Source of the DNA: Blastopirellula sediminis
Lineage (GTDB): Bacteria; Planctomycetota; Planctomycetia; Pirellulales; Pirellulaceae
Assembly (NCBI RefSeq): GCF_020966755.1
Contig: NZ_JAJKFT010000010.1
Location: forward strand, 248,001-312,000
DNA length: 64,000 bases
Direction of reading: 5' to 3'
The notes beneath the pieces are model-generated. The model was not told the origin of the DNA. It saw only the letters and a list, made by a program, of their open reading frames with translations, and searched no databases. Shown piece by piece: positions 40,729 to 50,083 of the stretch (the stretch's first letter is position 1; each line of letters starts with the position of its first letter). The position numbers and the translations under genes were made by a program.

Positions 40729-41175
40729 TTAGTTCGTAGCGGCGGCGGAAGTGCGGCGCCCGCGAAGAGCCGTTTGCCAACGGACGAAGCGTTCGAACTC
40801 TTGTTCGACCAGCTTGATCAGTTCCGCTTTATCAAGCGGCTTGAGCAGGAAGTCCGATGCGCCGTTCTCGATCGCTTCGGTCACGCGGTCCCACGAAGAG
40901 TGGCCGGTGAGGAAGATCACCTGCGTCCACGAGTTACGGCGTTTGGCGAAGATCAGCATCCCCATCCCGTCGATGTCGGGCATCTCGATATCGCTGATCA
41001 GCAGATCGCAGCAGTTTTGATCGATCCAACGCTGCGCTTCGTGGGGATCGGTAAACGCCCACAGGTTCAAGCGATCGCCAAAATGGCTCACCAAGACCTG
41101 CTCCAGAAGACGCTTCATGGAGGGGTCATCGTCGACAATCACAGCGTTAAGCTTGCGAACCGGCGAATTGCTCAT
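40729..41175 (-). CDS. Single-domain response regulator
   Basis: A 148-residue receiver domain with a short C-terminal tail. Phosphorylation site Asp62 (ISDIEMPDIDG), acidic pair in VDDDPS, conserved Thr in FLTGHSS and Lys112 (LLKPLDK) are all present. No output domain follows, so it acts like CheY or as a phospho-relay step. ATG 41175 is used; nine more codons upstream are open. It faces the CheV-Hpt gene across a shared terminator, and an Hpt-to-receiver relay between the two is possible but unproven. Confidence 0.88.
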   Translation of the reverse strand: MSNSPVRKLNAVIVDDDPSMKRLLEQVLVSHFGDRLNLWAFTDPHEAQRWIDQNCCDLLISDIEMPDIDGMGMLIFAKRRNSWTQVIFLTGHSSWDRVTEAIENGASDFLLKPLDKAELIKLVEQEFERFVRWQTALRGRRTSAAATN

Positions 41176-41382
41176 TGCGGTTGACTCACAATTTGGACTC
41201 AAAAGAACGTTGCGAAAGTCTAGAACACGCTCAAGCGCAAGATTCCCATTTTTTTCTGGTTACGTAATGACCGCAAATCGGCGTATGAGCAACCGTTACA
41301 GTCAGTATGGCCCCGTTTCCCGCCATCCTCTAAACTGGCGGCGTTTTCTCCCTCTCACCTGCTAGCACCTGAGAGTCCAAGG

Positions 41383-44300
41383 ATGGGCAACAGCTACCGC
41401 CAAGCGTCAGGTTGGATCGCAACAATCTTCCTGGTTTTCACCGCGGCGCCCCTCTGCGCTGCGGGAAATTACTCGGGAGACGCTACGCTCCATGACGTCC
41501 ACTTCCAGAACCCCCAAACAGGCCTGGCGGTTGGCGATCACGGCGTGATCTGGAGCACCAACGACGGCGGAAGCCACTGGACCCAGACTCCCTCAGGCGT
41601 TGACGTCGAACTTCACGCGATCGCATTCGCCGACGCTGAAAAAGGGTGGATCGTCGGCGGTCAGATCTCTCCCTACAGTCGAATCTCTCGCGGCGTCGTC
41701 CTGCGCACCATCGACGGCGGTCGCAATTGGCGCGAAATCCCGAATCTCGGACTTCCCCGTTTGCATGACGTCGCGTTCGTTGACGCCAATCATGGCTACG
41801 CCGTCGCCGATCCTTCGCCGACCTATCCGACCGGACTTTTCGAAACGCGTGACGGCGGTCGCAGTTGGCGGTCCTTGATGGTCGAAAAACCGCATCCATG
41901 GCGTTCGCTTGCACTCCTTCCCAACGGCGGGCTGCTACTGACCGCCGCCGACGGCGCGACCGCCTGGTTTGACGAAGGGGTTTATCGCGAATCAATCCCG
42001 GCCGACGCCAATCGCCGGACGCACCAGGTCGCTCTCGATCCGCAAGGAGCTACGGCGCTCGTCGGCGACTCCGGTTTGGTGATGTCGAGCGGCGACCGCG
42101 GCATCTCGTGGAACTTGCGGACCAGCGAATTGCCCGGCGGCATGGGACGTCAGTTCGACGCTCGCGGCGTCGCAGTCAACGGCGATCGCGTCACCGTCGT
42201 CGGTTCGCCTGGCTCGATCGTACTGACGTCGCTCGACGGCGGCGCCCATTGGCTATCGGCGACGACCGGCCATCGAGCCCCTCTTACCGCAGTGACCTTC
42301 GCCGACAATATGCATGGCTGGGCGGTTGGTGCGTTTGGCACAATCCTCGCCACAACCGACGGGGGCGCCAGTTGGTTCGCTCAGCGCCGCGGCGGCGAAC
42401 AAGCGGCGGTATTCGCCGCCTACCGCAACGGCAAGCGGCTTCCGTGCGAAGCGTTCAGTCGACTCGCCGCTGCAGACGGTTACCTGACGGCGGTCGAAAT
42501 TCTCGGTCGTCCCGAAACCTCTTCGCCGCTCGAACTGCAATACGACGATCAAATCCGCGCCGCCTGTTTGCAATTGGGAATCTGCGAAACCGACTGCGCC
42601 GCCAGCTTTCCGCTTCCGAGCGACAAGCTGGGACTCGACGGCCGGAAGATCGTCGAAATCTGGAACAAAGCCAACGACGGCGAGGCCTTGAAGCGGGCCG
42701 AGGAACGGATGGTGCGACAATTGCGCATCTGGCGTCCGCAGGTAGTGCTGACCGAATACGCCGATCCCCGTGGAACCGACGCGACCGGCTACCTGATCAA
42801 CCAAATCATGCTGTCGGCCGTGGAGAAGGCGGCCGACTCCAACGCCTATCCAGAACAGTTGGAGTCGCTAAGGCTCACTCCGTGGCAAGTGAAGAAGGTT
42901 TTCGCCGCTCTGCCGAAGGGAGTCGACGGCACGATCACAATTGCCACCGCGCAAATCGCACCGCAGTTGGCGATGTCGTTCAACGAACATGCCGCCGCCG
43001 CGCGTAGCTTACTGCACGAAGACGAGACTCCGGCTCCGGCCGCAATTTCATTCGAGCTGAATCGCAACTCGCTGCCGAACGAATTCGGCGACCGCGACTT
43101 TTTCTCCGGCATCCCGCTCGACTCGGGCGGCGTTTCACGTCGCGCCGAGCGTCCCCTCGCTTCGAGCAATCTCGATGAACTCCGCCGCTTGGCGCAGCGC
43201 CGTCACAATGTGCAGCGAATTGTCTCTTCGGCTCGTTTGCGTCCCAATGGCGGCGCCGCGTGGCTGGCGCAGCTCGGCGATCTGACCAGCGACTTGCCCG
43301 GCGACACCGGACCGCAAACCCTTTATCAACTTGCGATGCATCAGAACGCCTCGGGACATGGACCGCTGGCCGCCGAGGTAATGACGACGCTGATCGATCG
43401 TTTCCCGGAACACCCTCTCTCCGAAAAGGCGGTCGCCTGGCTGCTTGTCTTCTACGGCAGTCGCGAAGTCGCCGACCGTTTCGCCAGCGATGATGCGATT
43501 CCGGATGCAGCCCCCTTGGCCGCCGAAATTCGCCCAACCGCGGTGACGCCGGCCGCCGCATTCTTGCCGACCAACGAACCGTCTCGCCCTGGTCTATTGC
43601 CGAACAGTCAGGCGGTCTCGATCGAGCGGAATTTCTCGCGAACCGCCGCGAAGCTGGCGCAAGAGTACAATGTTAAATATCCGCACGTCGTCGCTCGCCC
43701 GGAAGTCGCTTTCACCGTCTCTCGCGCTCTTAGCAGCGAAGGTTCCGGCCGATCGTCAGAGAACCTGCTCCATCGCCTGGTTGGACGCGGAGAGAACGAT
43801 CCCTGGTCCACCTGCGCTCAGTCGGAGTTTGTGCTCGGCCGCAACGCCGGCATTCCTCCTAAGACGATTGCGATGTGCCTGCAAGTCGCGGCTCCGCCGA
43901 AGCTCGACGGACGTCTCGACGACGCGACCTGGCAAGGCTGCGAACCGTTTGAACTGGTCAGCCCCAACCGCGGCGACGGCAGTTGGCCGGCCGCCGTCTT
44001 CTTCGCTTACGACCGCGAGTATCTCTACTTCGCGATTCGCGCCAAACATGCCCCTGGCGCCAATTACACCAACAAACCGAACAGCGCCCGGGAACGTGAC
44101 GCCGATCTCTCGAAACGGGATCATGTCGAGATGTTCTTCGACGTCGATCGCGACTACGCGTCGTTCCACAAGATGTCGGTCGACTGGTGCGGCTGGACCC
44201 ATGAGTCGAGCTTCGGTGATCCGACCTGGAATCCACAGTGGTACGTTCAAGCGGACGACGCCGCCGGCGTGTGGACCGTCGAAGGCGCCATCCTGCTGAC

Positions 44301-44448
44301 CGACCTGGCGAAAACGCCGCCAACCTCCGGCGACACCTGGAGCGTCGGCTTACAGCGGATCGCCACCGGTTGCGGTTTCCAATCATGGACGATTCCGGCC
44401 CAGCCTGACGTGCAGCCTGCCGGCTTCGGGCTCCTCCGTTTTCAATAG
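41383..44448 (+). CDS. Large secreted protein: YCF48-like propeller, degenerate deacetylase-like region and CBM9-like domain
   Basis: A 1021-residue exported protein (signal peptide 1-27). Residues 28-340 form repeated BNR/YCF48-type blades with the signature W.T.DGG..W (for example IWSTNDGGSHWTQ, LATTDGGASWFAQ). The middle (about 340-540) resembles a LmbE/PIG-L-like fold (RIWRPQVVLTEY, DATGYLINQIMLSAVE) but lacks the usual HPDD metal motif, so it is probably inactive. The C-terminus (about 835-1021) looks like a CBM9/DOMON-type beta sandwich (PPKLDGRLDDATWQG, YFAIRAKH, DHVEMFFDVDRDY). A role in polysaccharide recognition at the surface is inferred. The RNase HII gene follows after 16 nt. Confidence 0.75.
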   Translation: MGNSYRQASGWIATIFLVFTAAPLCAAGNYSGDATLHDVHFQNPQTGLAVGDHGVIWSTNDGGSHWTQTPSGVDVELHAIAFADAEKGWIVGGQISPYSRISRGVVLRTIDGGRNWREIPNLGLPRLHDVAFVDANHGYAVADPSPTYPTGLFETRDGGRSWRSLMVEKPHPWRSLALLPNGGLLLTAADGATAWFDEGVYRESIPADANRRTHQVALDPQGATALVGDSGLVMSSGDRGISWNLRTSELPGGMGRQFDARGVAVNGDRVTVVGSPGSIVLTSLDGGAHWLSATTGHRAPLTAVTFADNMHGWAVGAFGTILATTDGGASWFAQRRGGEQAAVFAAYRNGKRLPCEAFSRLAAADGYLTAVEILGRPETSSPLELQYDDQIRAACLQLGICETDCAASFPLPSDKLGLDGRKIVEIWNKANDGEALKRAEERMVRQLRIWRPQVVLTEYADPRGTDATGYLINQIMLSAVEKAADSNAYPEQLESLRLTPWQVKKVFAALPKGVDGTITIATAQIAPQLAMSFNEHAAAARSLLHEDETPAPAAISFELNRNSLPNEFGDRDFFSGIPLDSGGVSRRAERPLASSNLDELRRLAQRRHNVQRIVSSARLRPNGGAAWLAQLGDLTSDLPGDTGPQTLYQLAMHQNASGHGPLAAEVMTTLIDRFPEHPLSEKAVAWLLVFYGSREVADRFASDDAIPDAAPLAAEIRPTAVTPAAAFLPTNEPSRPGLLPNSQAVSIERNFSRTAAKLAQEYNVKYPHVVARPEVAFTVSRALSSEGSGRSSENLLHRLVGRGENDPWSTCAQSEFVLGRNAGIPPKTIAMCLQVAAPPKLDGRLDDATWQGCEPFELVSPNRGDGSWPAAVFFAYDREYLYFAIRAKHAPGANYTNKPNSARERDADLSKRDHVEMFFDVDRDYASFHKMSVDWCGWTHESSFGDPTWNPQWYVQADDAAGVWTVEGAILLTDLAKTPPTSGDTWSVGLQRIATGCGFQSWTIPAQPDVQPAGFGLLRFQ

Positions 44449-44464
44449 TTGACGAGCGAAACGC

Positions 44465-45421
44465 ATGGCCTGGTTAATCGGCGTCGACGAAGCGGGGTAC
44501 GGGCCCAATCTCGGTCCGCTGGTGATCGCCGCTACCGTTTGGCGGACGCCTGATTCGCTCTCGGGCAACGAATTGTACGACGTCCTGACCGACGTGATCG
44601 CCGTCGCCAAGTCGCACTCCCGCGACGCTCGTCTCTTGGTCGCCGACTCGAAGCAACTCTTCACCGCGCAAAAGTCGCTCGCTCCACTGGAACGCGGCGT
44701 GCATGCCGCGGCCAAGCTATTGAAGCGCAACATCGCCGCCTGGCGTTCGCTGGTCGCCGAGATCGGCCAGGCCGGGGACGACCGCCTGGCGCCGATTCCT
44801 TGGTTCGCCGACTTTGATCGGGAGCTACCGTGCGACGTTCCTCAGGCGGAAATCGACCAGATCGCCGAGAACCTCGAAAGGACGTTCGATCGAACCGAAA
44901 TTCGGCTGGTCGACATGCGGGCAGCGCTCCTCTTCGCCGGCGAATTCAATCAGCGTCTCACGAGCGGCAACAAGAGCCGAGTCTTGTCCGAGACGACGCT
45001 CGGCTTGGTTCGTGATCTTCTACCGACCGAGCCCGGCGACGTCTTCATCGTTTGCGACAAGCATGGCGGACGAGATCGTTACGCCGGGCTGCTGCAAGAA
45101 ACGTTTGGCGATCTGTTGTTCGCCGTCCGGGAAGAGTCGCGCAAACGGAGCTGTTACGAGTGGCGGAGAGAGCAGGGGAGGGGACTCATTGAGTTTCGCC
45201 AAGGCGGAGAAGAGTTCCTGCCAGCGGCGCTCGCATCGATGACCGCTAAGTACCTGCGTGAAATGACGATGGAGGCGTTCAACGCTTACTGGTGCAGTCA
45301 CAATCCGGAACTTCGTCCTACGGCCGGTTACCCGGTCGACGCGAAACGCTTTCTCAAAGAGACTGTCGAACTGCGGAAACAGCTCAAGATCGACGACGAC
45401 CTCTTGTGGCGGCAGAAGTAG
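44465..45421 (+). CDS. Divergent ribonuclease HII-like protein
   Basis: A 318-residue protein that starts with the RNase HII signature GVDEAGYGPNLGPLV (catalytic Asp8, Glu9), followed by ADSKQL (61-65, for DSKKL). A third acid is Asp198 (VCDKHGG), and SMTAKYLREMTMEAF matches the fourth motif (AKxxRDxxM), where the usual Asp is Glu. It is about 100 residues longer than E. coli RNase HII (198), with an inserted region at about 70-190. RNase HII removes ribonucleotides from DNA; with the changes, activity is likely but not certain. Its stop lies 7 nt from the convergent flippase gene. Confidence 0.78.
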   Translation: MAWLIGVDEAGYGPNLGPLVIAATVWRTPDSLSGNELYDVLTDVIAVAKSHSRDARLLVADSKQLFTAQKSLAPLERGVHAAAKLLKRNIAAWRSLVAEIGQAGDDRLAPIPWFADFDRELPCDVPQAEIDQIAENLERTFDRTEIRLVDMRAALLFAGEFNQRLTSGNKSRVLSETTLGLVRDLLPTEPGDVFIVCDKHGGRDRYAGLLQETFGDLLFAVREESRKRSCYEWRREQGRGLIEFRQGGEEFLPAALASMTAKYLREMTMEAFNAYWCSHNPELRPTAGYPVDAKRFLKETVELRKQLKIDDDLLWRQK

Positions 45422-45428
45422 CCGCGCG

Positions 45429-46913
45429 TCAGTCGTTCCGCATCCGCCGCAACAGCCAACGGACTTCGCCGAAAGCGAGCCCGATGTAGACGACCACGCC
45501 AAACAGGATCGTCAAAGCCAGCGTCACGATCGGCGGCAAAGTCGCGTAACGCAGCAGCAGCCACTGCAACCCGAAGGTGAGCAGTCCCATTCCGATTGCC
45601 GCCAAAATCGCCGGTGACATCGTCCAGGCCATTCGTTTGCCGTCGGCGTCGCTCACCAGGAAGCAATACGCTAGATAGAACGGCGCGACGAGCAACGTTC
45701 CGGCCGCGTAGGCGATCGCCAAACCGATCGTCTCCGCCATGTCGCCGTCCGCTTGCCTGGCGATCGCGACGGCAACGGCATAACCGATCGCCAGCACCAC
45801 GCTGATCGCCGCGGCGCCCAGGGCCAATCGCTTCGCCTGACCAACGGCGGCCAGCAAGCTGCCGCAGATGTTAATCAAACCTTGGGCCAGCGCCGCCAGC
45901 GCCATGATCGACAGGATGAGCCCAGCAGTTTGCCACTCGGGACCGCCCAGCACCACCATCGCCGTCTGACCGACAACCGCCAAACCAGCGGAGCAAGGCG
46001 CCAGGACGATCGCAGCGAAGCGATAGAACTCGGCCGCCGTATCGCGGAAGTGGTTTTGATCGTCACGCGTCGCGGCCAAAGCCGGCAACATCGCCGACGC
46101 GAGCGGCACGGTCGTCAGATAGACCGGCTTCATCATCTGGTTGTAGGCTTGGCTATAGAAGCCGATCAGCCGCTGTCCCGCTTCGGTATGTCCGATCAGC
46201 AGGGCGAGCAGCACTTTGTCCAGGTTCTGCGCCGCGGCGAACAGCAGCCCGCTGAGGGTGTAGTAGCCGCCGAAGTGGAGGAGCGGCGAAAGAGTCGGAT
46301 CTTTCCGCGGCGCGTCGGGGCGCCAAGGTTCGATCCACCAAACGCCGGCCGTCAGTAGTAGCAGTTCCACGTACTGCTGCGCAATGAGCGCCCAGATTCC
46401 GCCGCCGCCAAAGGCGATTGCAATCGAGACGACGCCGGCGAGCAGTTGCGACACGAACCGCGCAACGGCAAGCTCTCCCAAGCGGAGTCGCTTCTCCGCC
46501 ATCGCTTGATGTTGCGTATAGAGATTCGCGGCGAGCGCGGTGCCGGACATCGCCAGCGCCGGAATCAGGACGTCTGGCGCGGCATAGAAGTAAGCAAGGG
46601 CCGGGGCGATCGCTGCGGCGACGATCGTCAGCGCCAAGCCGGCGAAGATCTGGATCCAAAAAAGAGCGGACGCTTGCGACTGCGACAGATCGCGCTGCTG
46701 GACCGCGGCGACGTTCAGGCCGAGCGTCCCGACGCTCCGCAAGAGCAACGTCACCGGCAGGATCATGCCGAGCAAACCGAACTGGCTCGGATCGACCAGG
46801 CGATAGAGAGCGGCCAGCACGATGATCGATACGACTTGCCCTGCCAACTGCAGGCCGATCACCGCGCGGGCGCCGCGACGGACTTGTTGCGAAAGTTCGT
46901 CGGGCTGGTTCAT
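45429..46913 (-). CDS. Polysaccharide flippase (MOP superfamily, Wzx-like)
   Basis: A 494-residue membrane protein with about 12-14 segments, of the polysaccharide synthesis/MurJ-like flippase group (YRLVDPSQFGLLGMIL, AEKRLRLGELAVARF, FGGYYTLSGLLF, LIGFYSQAYNQMM). The pattern of RxxxxxF/SQ near residue 140 and the YS.A.... motif fit O-antigen/teichoic-type translocases (RfbX/TuaB class). The stop of the upstream glycosyltransferase overlaps the ATG at 46913 by one base (TGATG), so the two are translated together. The substrate is an undecaprenyl-linked sugar, inferred. Confidence 0.87.
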   Translation of the reverse strand: MNQPDELSQQVRRGARAVIGLQLAGQVVSIIVLAALYRLVDPSQFGLLGMILPVTLLLRSVGTLGLNVAAVQQRDLSQSQASALFWIQIFAGLALTIVAAAIAPALAYFYAAPDVLIPALAMSGTALAANLYTQHQAMAEKRLRLGELAVARFVSQLLAGVVSIAIAFGGGGIWALIAQQYVELLLLTAGVWWIEPWRPDAPRKDPTLSPLLHFGGYYTLSGLLFAAAQNLDKVLLALLIGHTEAGQRLIGFYSQAYNQMMKPVYLTTVPLASAMLPALAATRDDQNHFRDTAAEFYRFAAIVLAPCSAGLAVVGQTAMVVLGGPEWQTAGLILSIMALAALAQGLINICGSLLAAVGQAKRLALGAAAISVVLAIGYAVAVAIARQADGDMAETIGLAIAYAAGTLLVAPFYLAYCFLVSDADGKRMAWTMSPAILAAIGMGLLTFGLQWLLLRYATLPPIVTLALTILFGVVVYIGLAFGEVRWLLRRMRND

Positions 46914-47770
46914 CAATATCGGATCACGCACCACAGCGCACGGAAGCCGTCGCGCCAGCCAATCTTCTTCCCTTCCGAGTAGGTGCGCGGGAAATAACGA
47001 ATCGGCACCTCACGCAACTTCAGTCCCTTGATCCGCGACAACTTGGCGGTCAGTTCCGGCTCGATGCCGAACCTGCGTTCCTTGAGGGTCGGACCGATCT
47101 GTTGAATGATGTCGCGACGGAAGACTTTGTAGCAAGTCTCCATGTCGGTCAGCAGGAAGTTGGTGAAGAGGTTCGACCACCAGGTGAGGATCTTGTTCGG
47201 CAAGTAATGCCGCAGCCGCGGGACGTTGCGCGAGCCGGGGATGAACCGGCTGCCGTAGACGACGTCGGCGCCTTCCATAACGATCGGCTGCAAAAGCGCG
47301 CGATAGTCGTCGGGCGAGTATTCGAGATCGGCGTCTTGAATGATCACCGCGTCGCCGGTCGCCTGGCAGAAGCCGGTTCGCAGCGCGGCGCCCTTCCCCT
47401 GATTCTGCTCATGGAAGAGGATCTTCAGGTCGGACTGATTGCGCCAGCCGTCGAGCATCTCACGGGTGCCGTCGGTGCTGCCGTCGTCAACCAGAATGAT
47501 CTCGCAGGCGACGCCGCTCTCGCGGATCGCCGCGATCAACTTCGGCAACGTTTCGACTTCGTTGTAGACCGGCACGACGACCGACAACACAAAGTCGTCC
47601 GGCAGGCGATAGATCGCCAGCTGACGACAAGCGGCTCGTCCTAACAGATGCGTCAAAAACTCTACCCGAATCTCTTCATTTTCGCAGAGCGATTCGAGCA
47701 ATTCGCGCACTTGGCCAATTGGGGCCGGTGTGGATTCAGTCGCACCAGGCGACTGGGAAGAAGTGCTCAT
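46913..47770 (-). CDS. Glycosyltransferase family 2 (dolichol/polyprenyl-phosphate mannosyltransferase-like)
   Basis: A 285-residue GT-A enzyme. After a 65-residue N-terminal extension, the catalytic domain begins VVVPVYNEVETLPKL, with VDDGSTDGT and the DxD-like QDADLEYSPDDY; GKGAALRTGF and YGSRF are typical of the DPM1 group. It has no C-terminal membrane segments, so it is soluble or peripheral. The ATG at 47770 has AAGGAAAG about 11 nt upstream. It is coupled to the flippase gene. It likely charges a lipid phosphate with a sugar for surface polysaccharide synthesis. Confidence 0.9.
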   Translation of the reverse strand: MSTSSQSPGATESTPAPIGQVRELLESLCENEEIRVEFLTHLLGRAACRQLAIYRLPDDFVLSVVVPVYNEVETLPKLIAAIRESGVACEIILVDDGSTDGTREMLDGWRNQSDLKILFHEQNQGKGAALRTGFCQATGDAVIIQDADLEYSPDDYRALLQPIVMEGADVVYGSRFIPGSRNVPRLRHYLPNKILTWWSNLFTNFLLTDMETCYKVFRRDIIQQIGPTLKERRFGIEPELTAKLSRIKGLKLREVPIRYFPRTYSEGKKIGWRDGFRALWCVIRY

Positions 47771-47893
47771 GCGCGCAGGCTTTCCTTCGGCGGATTCGGG
47801 GTTAACTGTAGTATAACATGCGATAACGGGTTGGCGCGACGAGGAAATTGGACTTCTCCCGCCACTAAGCCCCCCTTTTTTGAGGATTCTGGC

Positions 47894-48709
47894 ATGACTG
47901 ATCCATGGGTTGCAGCCGCCGTGCAAATGAACGCCGGCGAGGATAAAGAAGCCAATCTGCAAACCGCCGAACGACTAATCGCCGAGGCCGCTGACAAGGG
48001 GGCGCAGCTGGTCGTGCTGCCAGAATTGTTCAACTTTTTAGGGCGACTGGAAGAGCTAGCGGAACAAGCCGAACCGCTGGACGGAATCACTGCAACCCGC
48101 ATGCGGGAAGCCGCGCAAAAGCATCAAATTTTTTTGGTCGCCGGCAGCTTCGCCGAGCGCCGCGAAGCGGACGACCGCGTCTACAACACGAGCCTATTCT
48201 TTGATCCGAAGGGGTCACAAATTGGCCTCTATCGCAAGATCCATTTGTTCGACGTTGAACTCCCCGACGTTCACGTCCAGGAGTCGAAATTCGTCGCTCC
48301 CGGCGAGCTGTCGTCGACCGTCGAAACGGAGCTCGGCGGCGTCGCGCAAGCGATTTGCTACGACCTTCGGTTTCCCGAACTGCCACGTAGTTTGGAGCTG
48401 GAAAAAGTGGCTTGTTTAGCGCTGCCGGCGGCGTTTACCGCCAAGACCGGCGCAGCGCACTGGCAAGTTTTGATCCGCGCTCGTGCCATTGAAAACCAAC
48501 TCTTCGTCATCGCCGCTAATCAGTTTGGGCAGTACGTCAGCGGCATTCAAAGCTACGGCCATTCGTTGATCGTCGATCCATGGGGAACCGTATTGGCCGC
48601 AGCGAGCGGCGACGCCGAAGCGGTAATCACTGCCGAAATATCGCTGGCGAAACTACGCGAAGTTCGTCAGCACATGCCGACGCTTCATCATCGACGCCTT
48701 CAAAAATAA
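47894..48709 (+). CDS. Carbon-nitrogen hydrolase (nitrilase superfamily, Nit1/omega-amidase-like)
   Basis: A 271-residue amidase with the complete Glu-Lys-Cys triad: Glu44 (LPELFNF), Lys115 (YRKIHLFDV) and Cys155 (AICYDLRFPEL). The YRKIHLFDV and CYDLRFPEL forms are those of the Nit1/Nit2 branch, which hydrolyse deaminated glutathione or alpha-ketoglutaramate, as metabolite repair. GAGGA lies 7 nt before ATG 47894. Longer upstream frames overlap the divergent glycosyltransferase and lack support. Confidence 0.9.
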   Translation: MTDPWVAAAVQMNAGEDKEANLQTAERLIAEAADKGAQLVVLPELFNFLGRLEELAEQAEPLDGITATRMREAAQKHQIFLVAGSFAERREADDRVYNTSLFFDPKGSQIGLYRKIHLFDVELPDVHVQESKFVAPGELSSTVETELGGVAQAICYDLRFPELPRSLELEKVACLALPAAFTAKTGAAHWQVLIRARAIENQLFVIAANQFGQYVSGIQSYGHSLIVDPWGTVLAAASGDAEAVITAEISLAKLREVRQHMPTLHHRRLQK

Positions 48710-49339
48710 CGCCGCCAAACCGTCGCAAGTCAACATGACTTTGTAACAAGTTCACCGCGCTTGCGCGGGTTGCGAGACCTCTTGCAAACACTTTTTTGAT
48801 GACAATTCAAGCAGGTTTACTCGGCGTTCTACGAGCGAATCGAATGTGAGAAAAAAAACATTCTCTTGGTTGCTTGACAATTCGTCTCGCCTCCAGAAAA
48901 TGGTGCCTTGTGATGACTGAAACCTTTAGCGGATGTTGCTAGTTTTTTCCTTTCGACTTGCTGCTTACCGACTCACTGGATCTCCTCAAAGTCGCTCTGA
49001 CGCATTTGTCATCGCAGCTAAATTCGCGATTCCCATCGTGGCGAAGCTGCGCGCTGACTGCTGGACGGAACTCAATAAAGCTTCGCATCCAACTATTTGA
49101 TACCTACTTCAATTTGCATTGCCCCGGCCGCGTCTGGCGAATGGAATCTCCGCGATAGGACGCACTCAGCTGGTAGCAATATAGGGCGTGAAGGGCGACG
49201 ACTGACTGGAACGACAGTCGACCTTAGTGTGGAACGGATGCCCCCTTTATGCTTTTTCTTTGGTAGGTAGCGGTACGAGATCGCCGCGTCGCGTTAGAAT
49301 GGGAGTTTCCCTCCCTGCCTTGGTCCGGAACAGCGGCGG
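48710..49339. other. Gene-poor region before folK
   Basis: 630 bp of lower GC without a supported gene. A 66-codon frame at 48958-49158 has no ribosome binding site or recognisable pattern and is not called. TTGACA at 48874-48879 is a perfect -35, but the matching -10 position (AAAATG) is poor. A small stem GACTG/CAGTC is near 49201-49220. The region could carry a small RNA, which cannot be shown by eye. Confidence 0.4.
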
Positions 49340-50071
49340 ATGCCAGACTCGTTAATCGCTTTGGGCGCCAATCTTGGCGATCGTCGACAGACGCTTGATA
49401 GTGCCGTCGACCTGTTGCGCAGCACCCCCGGCGTTACCAATCTGCAAGTCAGTCGCTACTTCGGCACGCAGCCGATCGGCGGTCCCGACGGACAGCCCGA
49501 ATTCCTCAACGCGGCCGCTCGCTTCTCAACCTCACTCACCGCCGAAGAAGTTCACGCGCGGCTGATCGAGATCGAAGAAGAACATGGTCGCGTGCGGGTC
49601 GAGCGCTGGGGCGCACGCCGACTCGATCTCGACCTGCTGCTGTATGATCAGCGCGAGATCCTGACCGAGTCGCTGGAGGTTCCGCATCCGCGCATGACCT
49701 TCCGCCGCTTCGTGCTGGAGCCTGCCGTGGAAGTGGCGGCCGACATGACGCATCCGATCTGTCAGCGAACCCTCGGCGAGTTGCTGACGCAACTGAGCGC
49801 AGGAGAGCCGGTCGTACAGATCGTCGCTCCCGAGGCTGCGAACGTTGAAGCGCTGATTGAGAAAGTCGGCCAGACGTGCGACTTCCCGCTGCAGCGCGCC
49901 AGCGATCCCACAACGAGCGCCGCCGCGCAACTCCTCGTCTTTTGGCAACTGCCGAAATCGACTTGCGATCGGTGGCGACCGCATGGCCCTTACCTGCCGA
50001 TTCCCGCCGCCGATCTGGATGCGGCCGCAACCGAAATCACCGCGGCGATCGCCGCCATGTCGTCGACCTAA
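49340..50071 (+). CDS. folK: 2-amino-4-hydroxy-6-hydroxymethyldihydropteridine pyrophosphokinase
   Basis: HPPK activates the pterin for folate synthesis. The first 155 residues match the family: SLIALGANLGDRRQTLD, the YFGTQPIGGPDGQPEFLNA loop, RWGARRLDLDLLLYD (catalytic acids) and VPHPRMTFRRFVL. The C-terminal 85 residues are an extension not present in E. coli HPPK (159 residues) and have no recognised motif. It is followed by panC after 12 nt, a frequent neighbour through shared pterin/pantothenate operons. Confidence 0.93.
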   Translation: MPDSLIALGANLGDRRQTLDSAVDLLRSTPGVTNLQVSRYFGTQPIGGPDGQPEFLNAAARFSTSLTAEEVHARLIEIEEEHGRVRVERWGARRLDLDLLLYDQREILTESLEVPHPRMTFRRFVLEPAVEVAADMTHPICQRTLGELLTQLSAGEPVVQIVAPEAANVEALIEKVGQTCDFPLQRASDPTTSAAAQLLVFWQLPKSTCDRWRPHGPYLPIPAADLDAAATEITAAIAAMSST

Positions 50072-50083
50072 GCGAAACTGCGC

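Noticed and set aside
48874-48902. TTGACA promoter candidate in the gap before folK
   Set aside because: The -10 position reads AAAATG or GAAAAT, and no gene or RNA could be recognised downstream within 400 nt.
48958-49158. 66-codon open frame in the gap before folK
   Set aside because: No ribosome binding site, no recognisable domain or signal peptide, and base use unlike nearby genes.
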